Of a DNA stretch of 64,000 bases, positions 8,162-16,151 are shown piece by piece. Source of the stretch: Candidatus Edwardsbacteria bacterium RifOxyA12_full_54_48 (GTDB taxonomy: Bacteria; Edwardsbacteria; AC1; EtOH8). Made by a program: the position numbers and the translations under genes. The DNA lies in the NCBI GenBank assembly GCA_001777915.1, contig MFFN01000004.1:163615-227614 (forward strand), read 5' to 3'. The notes below the pieces were generated by a model. That model made no database searches, was not told where the DNA came from, and was given only the letters and a program-made list of their open reading frames with translations. Every line of letters starts with the position of its first letter. The first letter of the stretch is position 1.

Positions 8162-9030
8162 CATAGGTAGATTATCATCCATACCGCCAGAACATATGCC
8201 ACCACGCTGGATAACAGCCAGCGGTCGTTCAAAAGCACCATCTCCGGCTGCTCCCCCTGATCTTTCCGGTAGATAAGATAAAGATATCTGAATATACCAT
8301 ACAGCACAATGGGTATGCTGTATTTCAAATTACTGCTACCGAATTTTTCCACCGTCTCCGGCCACATGGTGTAAAGGCTGTAGCTGACGGCCACCGCCGC
8401 AGTGACCACCGCGATCATCTGATCCAGCAGTTTATCGCTGTAATCGGAAAGAGCTTGGCGGTAAGCGGCAGCGCCATTTTCCAGGGTTTTCATCTCCTGC
8501 CTTCTTTTGGCCAGGGCCAGGAACAGCGACAATAGTATCACGCAGATCAGCAGCCAGTCGGAGATAGGCACGTCGACTGCCTCGGCCCCGGCCGCCGCCC
8601 GGAGGACGAATCCCGCCGCGATCACAAATACATCAATTATCACCAAGCGTTTGAGCCACAGGCTGTAGCCCAGCATCAACAGCAGGTAGGAGAGCGCCAC
8701 AGCCCCGAACGGCAGATTTATCAGGAACGAGAGAGCGCTGCCGGCAAAACCCAGTATCACCGCTGCTGCCAAGGCGGCTGGCCGGGGCAGGGCGCCGCTG
8801 GCAATGGGCCTCTGCTTTTTTACCGGATGCAATTGATCGAAACTGTAGTCCAGTAGATCATTGATAATATAGACCGCGCCGGAAATGGCGCAGAACAATA
8901 TAAAGGCAATGATGGTCTTTGCCAGCAGCAGCGGATGGCCTAAGTTCTGGGAAAATATCAGGCCGGCGAATATTATCAGATTTTTCGTCCACTGTCTGGG
9001 CCGCATTGAAATGAAAAGGCTCTTTATCAT
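8161..9030 (-). CDS. UbiA-family prenyltransferase, decaprenyl-phosphate phosphoribosyltransferase-like
   Basis: A 289-residue integral membrane protein with about eight or nine helices. It opens MRPRQWTKNLIIFAG, typical of the branch that moves a phosphoribosyl group onto polyprenyl phosphate, and carries the first Asp motif NDLLDYSFDQLHP (N-D-x-x-D-x-x-x-D). The second Asp-rich site is weaker (VIIDVFVIA). The family also includes quinone and haem prenyltransferases, so the acceptor is uncertain. Its start overlaps the stop of rsmA by four bases, so translation is probably coupled. Confidence 0.85.
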   Translation of the reverse strand: MIKSLFISMRPRQWTKNLIIFAGLIFSQNLGHPLLLAKTIIAFILFCAISGAVYIINDLLDYSFDQLHPVKKQRPIASGALPRPAALAAAVILGFAGSALSFLINLPFGAVALSYLLLMLGYSLWLKRLVIIDVFVIAAGFVLRAAAGAEAVDVPISDWLLICVILLSLFLALAKRRQEMKTLENGAAAYRQALSDYSDKLLDQMIAVVTAAVAVSYSLYTMWPETVEKFGSSNLKYSIPIVLYGIFRYLYLIYRKDQGEQPEMVLLNDRWLLSSVVAYVLAVWMIIYL

Positions 9031-9848
9031 CGCTGGTCCGCCTTAAAAATGTTATATAGCTTGACGAATTCACTCAGGTTCATCGTCTCAGCTCTCCGGG
9101 TAAGATCGACCTCGTCCGATATTCGATTGCCGATCACCTCCCATTTATTATGCTGTTTAAGCACCGAGCGCAGCATCTTTCTCCTCTGGGAAAAACATAA
9201 TCTCACAAAATTGAAAAAGTCAGCTTCCCCCTCCAGTGTCACCGGCGGATTTTTATGCGGTGTTAATTTTATCACCGATGATGTTATCTTGGGCTTGGGG
9301 AAAAAGGAGCCGGGCAATACGTTGAATAATTTTTCTACCTTCAGATGATATTGAACGAATACCGATAGCGAGCCGTAATCCTTGCTGCCGGGTTTGGCTG
9401 ATAGGCGCTCGGCCATCTCCTTTTGAACCATCACTATTATGCTGGCAATATGCTGGCGGCAGTCTATCAGTTTTTCCAGGATGGGAACCGTTATATTATA
9501 AGGCAGGTTGGCCACTACCCTGAATGGCCTATCGGATTCTTTTATCATTTCATCAAGATCATATTGTAGGATATCATGATTGACGATCTTGATTTTTTCG
9601 TTTTGTCCGAACATTGTTGTCAGGGTTTCTACCAGCCGGGGATCTATCTCCACCGCCCAAACTTTGCGGCACCGGTCGGTCATTAGTGCTGTCAACACGC
9701 CCTTGCCTGGCCCGATCTCCAGCACCGTCTCGTTTGATCCCAGCTCGGCGGCATTTACGATTCTTTCGGCCACCGCCGGCGAGATCAGAAAATTTTGGCC
9801 GTATTTTTTCTGGGGAGATAAGCTTTTGTTAAATGATACGCTTCCCAC
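9027..9848 (-). CDS. rsmA: 16S rRNA (adenine1518/1519-N6) dimethyltransferase RsmA/KsgA
   Basis: A 273-residue class I methyltransferase. QNFLI near the N-terminus, the SAM-binding loop EIGPGKGVLT and the catalytic NLPYNIT motif identify RsmA, which dimethylates two adjacent adenines near the 3' end of 16S rRNA late in 30S assembly. The C-terminal helical domain contains FSQRRKMLRS, also typical. The start is GTG and overlaps the TAG stop of the TatD-radical SAM gene by one base, while the 3' end overlaps the prenyltransferase start, forming a tightly coupled operon. Confidence 0.97.
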   Translation of the reverse strand: MGSVSFNKSLSPQKKYGQNFLISPAVAERIVNAAELGSNETVLEIGPGKGVLTALMTDRCRKVWAVEIDPRLVETLTTMFGQNEKIKIVNHDILQYDLDEMIKESDRPFRVVANLPYNITVPILEKLIDCRQHIASIIVMVQKEMAERLSAKPGSKDYGSLSVFVQYHLKVEKLFNVLPGSFFPKPKITSSVIKLTPHKNPPVTLEGEADFFNFVRLCFSQRRKMLRSVLKQHNKWEVIGNRISDEVDLTRRAETMNLSEFVKLYNIFKADQR

Positions 9849-11236
9849 TATCCCACCACATCGTAATGTCTGACGCGGATAGTGACCCCCAGCTTCTGGG
9901 CTGTCTGTTCAGCCAGTTCAAGATCCACCCCTGGCATATCCATCACCGTCACCGTGGTTTTTATTCCCACCATCCGGCAACCCCTGGCAAAATCAAGCAA
10001 CGCCACAAAGGCTTTATCGGAGAACCGGCTGGGGCATATCCTGTCGTAGGTCTCCTGGTCCCCGGCATTAAGGCTGATGGAGACCTCATCTATCAATCCT
10101 TTTAATTCAGGAATTATATCACGTCCGGCGATCAGGTTGCCATGCCCGTTGGTGTTTATCCGCACCTGGGCATTTTTGCTTTTAAGCCAGCCGGCCACTT
10201 GTTTAACCAGATCCAGCCGTAACATCGGCTCGCCGTAGCCGCAGAAGACCACCTCCCGGTATTTTGACGGGTCACCGATGGCAGCTATCACCTCCTGAAA
10301 AGTTGGCTCCCTTTCCAGCCTTAGGTTATGCCCCTTGATGAAATCTGTCTTCTGCCGGATGCAAAACACACAGGCATTGGTGCAGCGGTTTGTGATATTC
10401 AGATAAAGCGAGTTCCTTATTTGATAAGCGATCTTGGCCGGGTCTATTCTTCCGATATTGAAGAACTTCTTGGCATTAAGAGTGGTAACGCGGCAGATAT
10501 CATCATAAGTGAGTGGGGCCAGTAATTCCGTTATCTTTTGGGCGATGATGGGCAAATAAGCCGGTTCGTTACGCTGGCCGCGATGCGGGGCAGGAGCCAA
10601 ATATGGGCAATCGGTCTCCAGCATCAGGTTCTCCAGCTCAACCGTTTTAAGCACTTCGGGAAGGTGTTTGGAATTCTTGAAGGTGACCGGACCTCCAACC
10701 GATAGAAGATATTCCCTTTGCTTGGCCTCTATAGCCATCTCGGCATCTCCGGCAAAGCAATGGAGAACAACCTTGAGATCAGAGTGTCCCTTCAGGATAT
10801 CCATCGTCTCTTGATGAGCGTCGCGATCATGAACTACCACCGGCAAGTTCAGGGTCTCCGCCCAAACCAGCTGTTTATTGAAAGCTTCTATCTGGATTTC
10901 TTTGGGGGATAGGTTCCGGTGGAAATCCAGCCCCATCTCTCCGATGGCCACAACCTTGGGATTCTTGGCCAAAGACTCCAACTCTTTGAATGTTTTTTCA
11001 TCCAACGTTTTGGCGTCATGGGGATGGATGCCCACCGCAGCATAGCAGCAATCATATTTCTCGGCCAGCTCCACCGAAGCGATACTGGTCTTCAGGTCGT
11101 AGCCGATGTTTATGATGTATTCAACGTCTGCATCCTGCGCTCTATTGATCACCTGATCCCGGTCGTTCTTGAAGTCGCTTTTGGTCAGGTGGGCGTGGGT
11201 GTCGATGATTTTTATTTTATCAGGCCCGTTCATCAA
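9848..11236 (-). CDS. TatD-family metal-dependent hydrolase fused to a radical SAM domain
   Basis: A 462-residue fusion. Residues about 10-265 are a TatD nuclease: DTHAHL (metal pair), GEMGLDF (Glu ligand), VVHDRDA and LHCFAGD (His ligands) and ETDCPYL (Asp). Residues about 275-462 are a radical SAM domain with the cluster motif CTNACVFC (C-x3-C-x2-C) and the GEP-like segment FCGYGEPMLR. In other genomes a radical SAM protein is found next to TatD; here the two are one chain. TatD proteins are 3'-5' exonucleases or D-aminoacyl-type hydrolases; the radical SAM substrate is unknown. rsmA follows with a one-base overlap. Confidence 0.93.
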   Translation of the reverse strand: MMNGPDKIKIIDTHAHLTKSDFKNDRDQVINRAQDADVEYIINIGYDLKTSIASVELAEKYDCCYAAVGIHPHDAKTLDEKTFKELESLAKNPKVVAIGEMGLDFHRNLSPKEIQIEAFNKQLVWAETLNLPVVVHDRDAHQETMDILKGHSDLKVVLHCFAGDAEMAIEAKQREYLLSVGGPVTFKNSKHLPEVLKTVELENLMLETDCPYLAPAPHRGQRNEPAYLPIIAQKITELLAPLTYDDICRVTTLNAKKFFNIGRIDPAKIAYQIRNSLYLNITNRCTNACVFCIRQKTDFIKGHNLRLEREPTFQEVIAAIGDPSKYREVVFCGYGEPMLRLDLVKQVAGWLKSKNAQVRINTNGHGNLIAGRDIIPELKGLIDEVSISLNAGDQETYDRICPSRFSDKAFVALLDFARGCRMVGIKTTVTVMDMPGVDLELAEQTAQKLGVTIRVRHYDVVG

Positions 11237-11239
11237 ATC

Positions 11240-11629
11240 TCATTTTAATATTTCAATTGTCGCATCCCGGACATGCTTGAACCGGTCTGCTCCAAGGTGC
11301 ACCCCGCCATACCAGCGGGTGACGACGACACAGAGGTTCTCGGCCTTCTTATTCCGCATGATCTCCAGCATCATCACCCCGGCCCCGGACTCCTTGGAGG
11401 GAGAGTTATATCCGTCGTTCTTATATTCCATGATCCCGCCATCGCCGTTCTTGATCCGGTAAGCAACGATATTATGATCAGCCTGCCGGAATCTTTTGTC
11501 TTTCATCAGAAGCTTGCTCTTTTGCTTGAAATCATCCTCCGAAACGACCGGAAAAGAGGTGACTGCGTATTTTGATCTTCGGTCCACTATAAAAGGATTT
11601 ATCTGATTTAAACCTTGTATGTGCTTCAT
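11240..11629 (-). CDS. YigZ/IMPACT N-terminal domain protein (UPF0029)
   Basis: A 129-residue protein with the UPF0029 hallmark segments: FIVDRRSKYAVTSF, ADHNIVAYRI, SPSKESGAGVMML and VVVTRWYGGVHLG. The usual bacterial YigZ is about 200 residues with a second alpha/beta domain; this copy consists of the first domain only, like some archaeal and eukaryotic IMPACT-type versions. IMPACT proteins modulate translation control in eukaryotes; the bacterial role is not settled. It precedes the TatD-radical SAM gene by three bases and is probably the first gene of that operon; an extended -10 (TGGTATAAT) lies about 40 bases upstream. Confidence 0.9.
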   Translation of the reverse strand: MKHIQGLNQINPFIVDRRSKYAVTSFPVVSEDDFKQKSKLLMKDKRFRQADHNIVAYRIKNGDGGIMEYKNDGYNSPSKESGAGVMMLEIMRNKKAENLCVVVTRWYGGVHLGADRFKHVRDATIEILK

Positions 11630-11701
11630 CTTCGAATGATGGAATTAATATATTGTAAAGATATCATTATACCACCAATGGTGTCAATAATTAATAATTA
11701 T

Positions 11702-12187
11702 TTTGATCGGTCAACGGTCTGGCTGGAGGCCGGATATACAGATTATGAAAAGCTTACGAAGATGCCTTGAGATTATCGGCCGGCGCCGATTACCGGTTAA
11801 GCGATAGGATCTATGCCTTCGGGGAGTATCATTTCAACGGTTTCGGAGAACACCTTCCCTCTGCTTACGTGGAAAATCATACCAAGCCTGCCTACCGGGA
11901 CAATATTGTCCATCTTATGGCTAAAAACTATCTTACGGTCGGCTTGAATTACCAGCTGACTCCCTTGTTGAACTCCGGCACCCAACCGATCCTGAATATT
12001 GACGATACCCATTGTTTTAAACCAGCAGTTCGATTATAACCTTACCCAGAACAGTTACTTGTCTTGCGGATTTTACAAGGGTTGGGGGAAAGCGCCCGAA
12101 ACCATTCCCGGCAGTGCCGGGATAATTAGATCCGAATTTGGCACCTATTCGGACCTTTATTTCGCCTCATACAGAATTTATTTTTAG
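11702..12187 (+). pseudogene. Decayed outer-membrane beta-barrel gene
   Basis: Three overlapping frame segments read as one degraded barrel: TVWLEAGYTDYEKL (frame ending in a stop at about 11770), then LRLSAGADYRLSDRIYAFGEYHFNGFGEH through LTVGLNYQLT, and then QQFDYNLTQNSYLSCGFYKGWGK ending SYRIYF. Alternating aromatic strands and a terminal Phe are typical of outer-membrane barrels. At least two frameshifts separate the pieces and no start or signal peptide is present, so the gene is a 3' remnant. It points away from all neighbours. The stretch 11630-11700 before it is AT-rich and holds nothing else recognisable. Confidence 0.65.
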
Positions 12188-12200
12188 CAAACCAATGATA

Positions 12201-12232
12201 AAAAGGGACAGGCCCAGGCCTGTCCCTTTTTT
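12201..12232. terminator. Bidirectional terminator
   Basis: AAAAGGGACAGGCC and its exact complement form a 14-bp hairpin with T-runs on both strands, lying between the barrel remnant and the convergent 1291-residue protein gene. Confidence 0.85.
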
Positions 12233-12247
12233 GGTTTTAATAAAAAA

Positions 12248-15200
12248 TCACCTGAGCAGGGTCAGTCGCTTCATGAAATTGGACTGGCCGATCTTTAGGT
12301 TGACAAAATATACCCCGGTGGACAGTTTTCGGCCATTATCATCGGACCCGTCCCAGCCGGCCTCATAGGAGCCGGAACCCTTGAGGCCCAAATTCCTGGT
12401 GTGGACGGCCTGCCCAACGATATTATAGACGGTCAGATTGACCTCGGCATTGCCTGGGCCCACCTGATAGCATATTCTGGCAGAGGAGCTGAACGGACTG
12501 GGGCCGCAGGAGATAAGCCTTGATAGCAAAGAAGCAGGAGTTCCGCTGGCCACCATCACCGGCCCATAATAAGCAATACTTCCGTCGTCATCGATCTGGG
12601 CCAGGCGGTAATAATATTGAGCATTATATCCGGCGTTGTTATCGATCCATTGATACTGGTGGGGCTGGCCGTAGGCTTCGATCTCGCCAGTTAAACGATA
12701 GGGGCCTGCCGAGAGGGTCGATCTCTCTATCCTCCAGCTATCGGTGGCGGATTCATAGGATGTGATCCATTTAAGCACCACCTTCCCGTTCTCCAATGCC
12801 CCGGCAAACGAAGCCAGCTGCACCGGCAGGGGGTTGGCGGCGTCGCTGACCGTCCAGGCCGAGAACGAGGTCACGTTTTCGGTGATGGACCTGCTGGAGG
12901 AAGCATCCTGGGGGCTGAAGGCTACGGTCCAGGTGCTCCCGCCGTCCAGGCTCTTCCACAGCTGTGCGGTGGTCAGATCCCGGCCGTTATCGTCGTCGGA
13001 AACCCAGGACAGCGTCAGGCTCCTTCCGCCGGATGGTGGGTTGTCGGAGGTGATGTTCCATTTGCGGGCGATGCTGGTGTCGGCGTCGGCTCCGGTTATG
13101 CTGGCCACCGCCTGGCCGGCCGTTCCCGAGATGCGGGTCAGGTTGACCGTCCCCAGATCATCGGCCCCCGAGTTTAGCGACACCCCTGCCCCGCCGAAGC
13201 TGGAGCTCCCGGTGCCCACCGCCCTTGAGGTCAGCAGTTTCCCGATCACGTAGCGGCCTGCCTGTTCCCCGCTTAGGGTGGCGCTGGAGCCCAGGATCAG
13301 CGAGTCGATCCCGGTGTTCAGGTTGCCGTTATTCAAAGTCAATGAACTTTCGACCGTAGTAGTGGTATCCATGGTAACGTTGTTCGAGTTGTTGATTCTG
13401 ATGTTGGGCATCACTGTCAGCAGCTCCTGGCGGGTATGCTGGGCGGATGTCCCGGCATATTCCAGGGTGGCCCCGTTGGCATACTGCAGAACACCGGCCA
13501 CGCCGTGCCCCAGATAATAGCTGCTCCTGAACACCGCTCCGTTGTTGACCAGTATGCTGTCCCCGGCGATGCTCGATCCGTAAAGTTCCAATATGCCGTC
13601 CACTGCTATTCTGCGGCAGGTGGCCGAGCCGGACGAGGTGCGGGATATGTTTCGGGCTATCAGCGAGGCTCCTGTCGCCACCGAGAGGGTCCCGGTGGAA
13701 ACCAGGCCCGAGTCGGCCCGGACGTCCCCCCCCCTGAAAACGCCGGAGGACATGATGATATCGGCGGCCTTGATGTTCTTGGAGGACGTCCCGGTGTCAC
13801 CGGGGGCCAGGGCCACCTCCATCCGCCACCTGGTGCCGTAGGCTCCCCAGTTGTCGCCGAACAGGATCCGGGCGCCGCCCACGAATCTGAGTCGTCCCGA
13901 GTTGCAGCGGATCAGATAATCGTTCAGGGTCACACCGTCGGCGTTGAGCATCCCATGGACCGCCAGGGTGTAATTGTCGATGTCCAGCCTGGTCCCGTAA
14001 TTGGCCCCCAGAAAAGTGGCGTTTTTGCAGGAGCCATCGGCATCGACGGTGATGGTGTCGCTGCTCCGGATGATTATGTTATTGGTGGAACAGGGCGGCT
14101 GGCTGGCGGCTCCCCAGACGGTCCCGTTGTAAGTCTCCCATGACGAAAGGTCCGTCCAGGTCCCGGTCTTCAGCGACCGGTAATCCCCGGCATCGAAATG
14201 CTCGGTGGTCAGCTGGCTGTCGACCGCCGGGCTTAAGGTCAGGTAATTCTCCGTGCCCCCCGAGCCATTGTACTCATATATTGCAAAATGATAGGTGGTG
14301 TTGGGGGCCAACCCCAGGATTGTGTCGCAGTTCCCGCTACCGGAGTAAACGGTATAGTTCCCGGTGCCGATCTCCTGTCCCATCAGATATGTGGAGCTGG
14401 GGAAATAACTGTTGCCATCCACCGGATCGGCGTCCACCGGGCTGCCCTGCTGGATCAGCACTATCCGGGCGCTGCCATTGCCGTTGGTCCAGCTGATGAT
14501 CAGCTGGTTCTCGGAGACTTCGCTGAAGACGATATTGCTGGCCTGAACGCTGGGCGCCCCGCCGATGGCTCCAAAGCTGATGGTGGTGTCCGGAGCCAGG
14601 CCGGAGGCCGAGGCCTCGATGGTCAGGCCGGACTCGGCCAGGTCGTACTGCAGGTCGCTCCAGGCCCTTAATCCCGAAGCCAGGCTCTGGGTCAGTCCGG
14701 CTGCCGAGGTCAGATTTCCCGTCCCGCCCAGCAGGGTCAGAGTGGTGCTATTGGTCGCATCCAGATCGCGGTTGCCGTTGCCGTCGGCTGCCTCAACCGA
14801 TAACCCAAAGTCGACACTGACGTCAACTGAAGCTGGAGGTTCTGAAGAAATGTTGAGCCTGGTGGCTGTCACAGTGATGGCATTGTTGGAAGCGCCGGAT
14901 TCCACCGCCGTGCCAGCGCCGCTGGCGAAGGGGGTGCCGGCGGCGTCCACCGTGAAGCTGGTTCGGTCCACCTTGAGGGCCAGGTTGTTGTTGTCGATGG
15001 TGGCCTTGAGCGCGCCCAGGTCGCCCTTAAGCCAAAGCTTCAATTGATATGTCTTGCTGCCGTTATCTGTCACTTCGCCCAGTTTGCCTGCTGAATGGTC
15101 GATGCCGGAGAAGACGATGCTGTCGGCATAGATCGTGCCCGAGGACGAATCGGCCGAACCGTCGAACAGCTTTACCCCGTCAATCACGCCCGACCAATTG

Positions 15201-16123
15201 ATTATATCGTTCCCGGTCCCTTTGGCAATGATGATCTTTTCGATCAAAGTATTTAAGGCGTCGCCCCCGGTGGAATCATCCTTGACCCGGAAATCGAAAT
15301 TAAGCACCTTCTCGGCATCGCTGTCCAACAGGGCCGAAATTGAGGCCGGCTCGGCGCCCGCACCGATGCTGACGTCGGAGCCTCCGGAGACGGCAGGAAC
15401 AATATCCGTCCATGAGGTGCCGATCCGAATACCGTCCACCGTGATCCTCTGGGCGGCGTTATACTGCCGCAAAGCGATGGTACCCAGTTCGGCAGCATCG
15501 GCGCCCACGGCACCTATGGGGCCGATGGCGGGGGTGGCCGGCTCCGAGGACGGGACCCCCGATGATATCACATAAAGGCACAGGCTGTCGTTGGTGGTCG
15601 ATCCAGTATAGAACGTGTACTTCAAGACAACCAGGTATGTGGTGCCGTAGGAATAATTGTTATCTGTGTAGACTGCCGTCTCGGTGGTTTTCTGCAACCC
15701 GAATTCGAGATTGCTTCCGGCATCGTTAGTCACGTTGACCCGTCCCAGAAAGGTCGTTCCAATCGGATTGGGACCCAAATGCAGGAAATATCCCGTTGGA
15801 GCGCCGCCCGACGCCACATTGACCAGAAATGACGCATAGACCGATCCGCTGGTTATCCCCGCATCAAAGGTGCGGCTCACATCTTCCCCAGTGCTGTCCA
15901 CCGAGGCGGCGTTGCCGATGCCAGAGGAGGCGTAGTCGGTATAGCTAAGGCCCCCCGAAGACACCGTAATGGGGTTAGAACCAGCGCTGCTGTGAGCGGT
16001 CCATCCGTTATCGGTCAGATTGGTGCCGGCGGTATAATCGAAATTATCTACCAGCAATTGCCCTTGGGCATACGGGGTCAGCATCAAACCGCCCAATATG
16101 GCCATCAACACATATTTTTTCAT
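12248..16123 (-). CDS. Very large secreted multidomain protein with C-terminal sorting domain
   Basis: A 1291-residue protein with an N-terminal signal peptide (MKKYVLMAILGGLMLTPYAQG). Residues about 25-240 look like a lectin/LamG-type jelly roll, with LFDGSAD-type repeats after that. A fibronectin III-like unit (about 530-640) precedes a long Gly/Asn/Ser/Thr-rich, beta-helix-like region. The C-terminus has a conserved secretion tail: LTVYNIVGQAVHTRNLG, then WDGSDDNGRKLSTGVYFVNL and a basic end, as in T9SS type A/FlgD-like sorting domains of FCB bacteria. No catalytic motif is visible; adhesion or polysaccharide binding is inference. It lies 28 bases after the nuclease gene on the same strand, which carries the same type of tail. 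Confidence 0.85.
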   Translation of the reverse strand: MKKYVLMAILGGLMLTPYAQGQLLVDNFDYTAGTNLTDNGWTAHSSAGSNPITVSSGGLSYTDYASSGIGNAASVDSTGEDVSRTFDAGITSGSVYASFLVNVASGGAPTGYFLHLGPNPIGTTFLGRVNVTNDAGSNLEFGLQKTTETAVYTDNNYSYGTTYLVVLKYTFYTGSTTNDSLCLYVISSGVPSSEPATPAIGPIGAVGADAAELGTIALRQYNAAQRITVDGIRIGTSWTDIVPAVSGGSDVSIGAGAEPASISALLDSDAEKVLNFDFRVKDDSTGGDALNTLIEKIIIAKGTGNDIINWSGVIDGVKLFDGSADSSSGTIYADSIVFSGIDHSAGKLGEVTDNGSKTYQLKLWLKGDLGALKATIDNNNLALKVDRTSFTVDAAGTPFASGAGTAVESGASNNAITVTATRLNISSEPPASVDVSVDFGLSVEAADGNGNRDLDATNSTTLTLLGGTGNLTSAAGLTQSLASGLRAWSDLQYDLAESGLTIEASASGLAPDTTISFGAIGGAPSVQASNIVFSEVSENQLIISWTNGNGSARIVLIQQGSPVDADPVDGNSYFPSSTYLMGQEIGTGNYTVYSGSGNCDTILGLAPNTTYHFAIYEYNGSGGTENYLTLSPAVDSQLTTEHFDAGDYRSLKTGTWTDLSSWETYNGTVWGAASQPPCSTNNIIIRSSDTITVDADGSCKNATFLGANYGTRLDIDNYTLAVHGMLNADGVTLNDYLIRCNSGRLRFVGGARILFGDNWGAYGTRWRMEVALAPGDTGTSSKNIKAADIIMSSGVFRGGDVRADSGLVSTGTLSVATGASLIARNISRTSSGSATCRRIAVDGILELYGSSIAGDSILVNNGAVFRSSYYLGHGVAGVLQYANGATLEYAGTSAQHTRQELLTVMPNIRINNSNNVTMDTTTTVESSLTLNNGNLNTGIDSLILGSSATLSGEQAGRYVIGKLLTSRAVGTGSSSFGGAGVSLNSGADDLGTVNLTRISGTAGQAVASITGADADTSIARKWNITSDNPPSGGRSLTLSWVSDDDNGRDLTTAQLWKSLDGGSTWTVAFSPQDASSSRSITENVTSFSAWTVSDAANPLPVQLASFAGALENGKVVLKWITSYESATDSWRIERSTLSAGPYRLTGEIEAYGQPHQYQWIDNNAGYNAQYYYRLAQIDDDGSIAYYGPVMVASGTPASLLSRLISCGPSPFSSSARICYQVGPGNAEVNLTVYNIVGQAVHTRNLGLKGSGSYEAGWDGSDDNGRKLSTGVYFVNLKIGQSNFMKRLTLLR

Positions 16124-16151
16124 CTCCCGGGCCTCCCAGTTATTGTATTTA

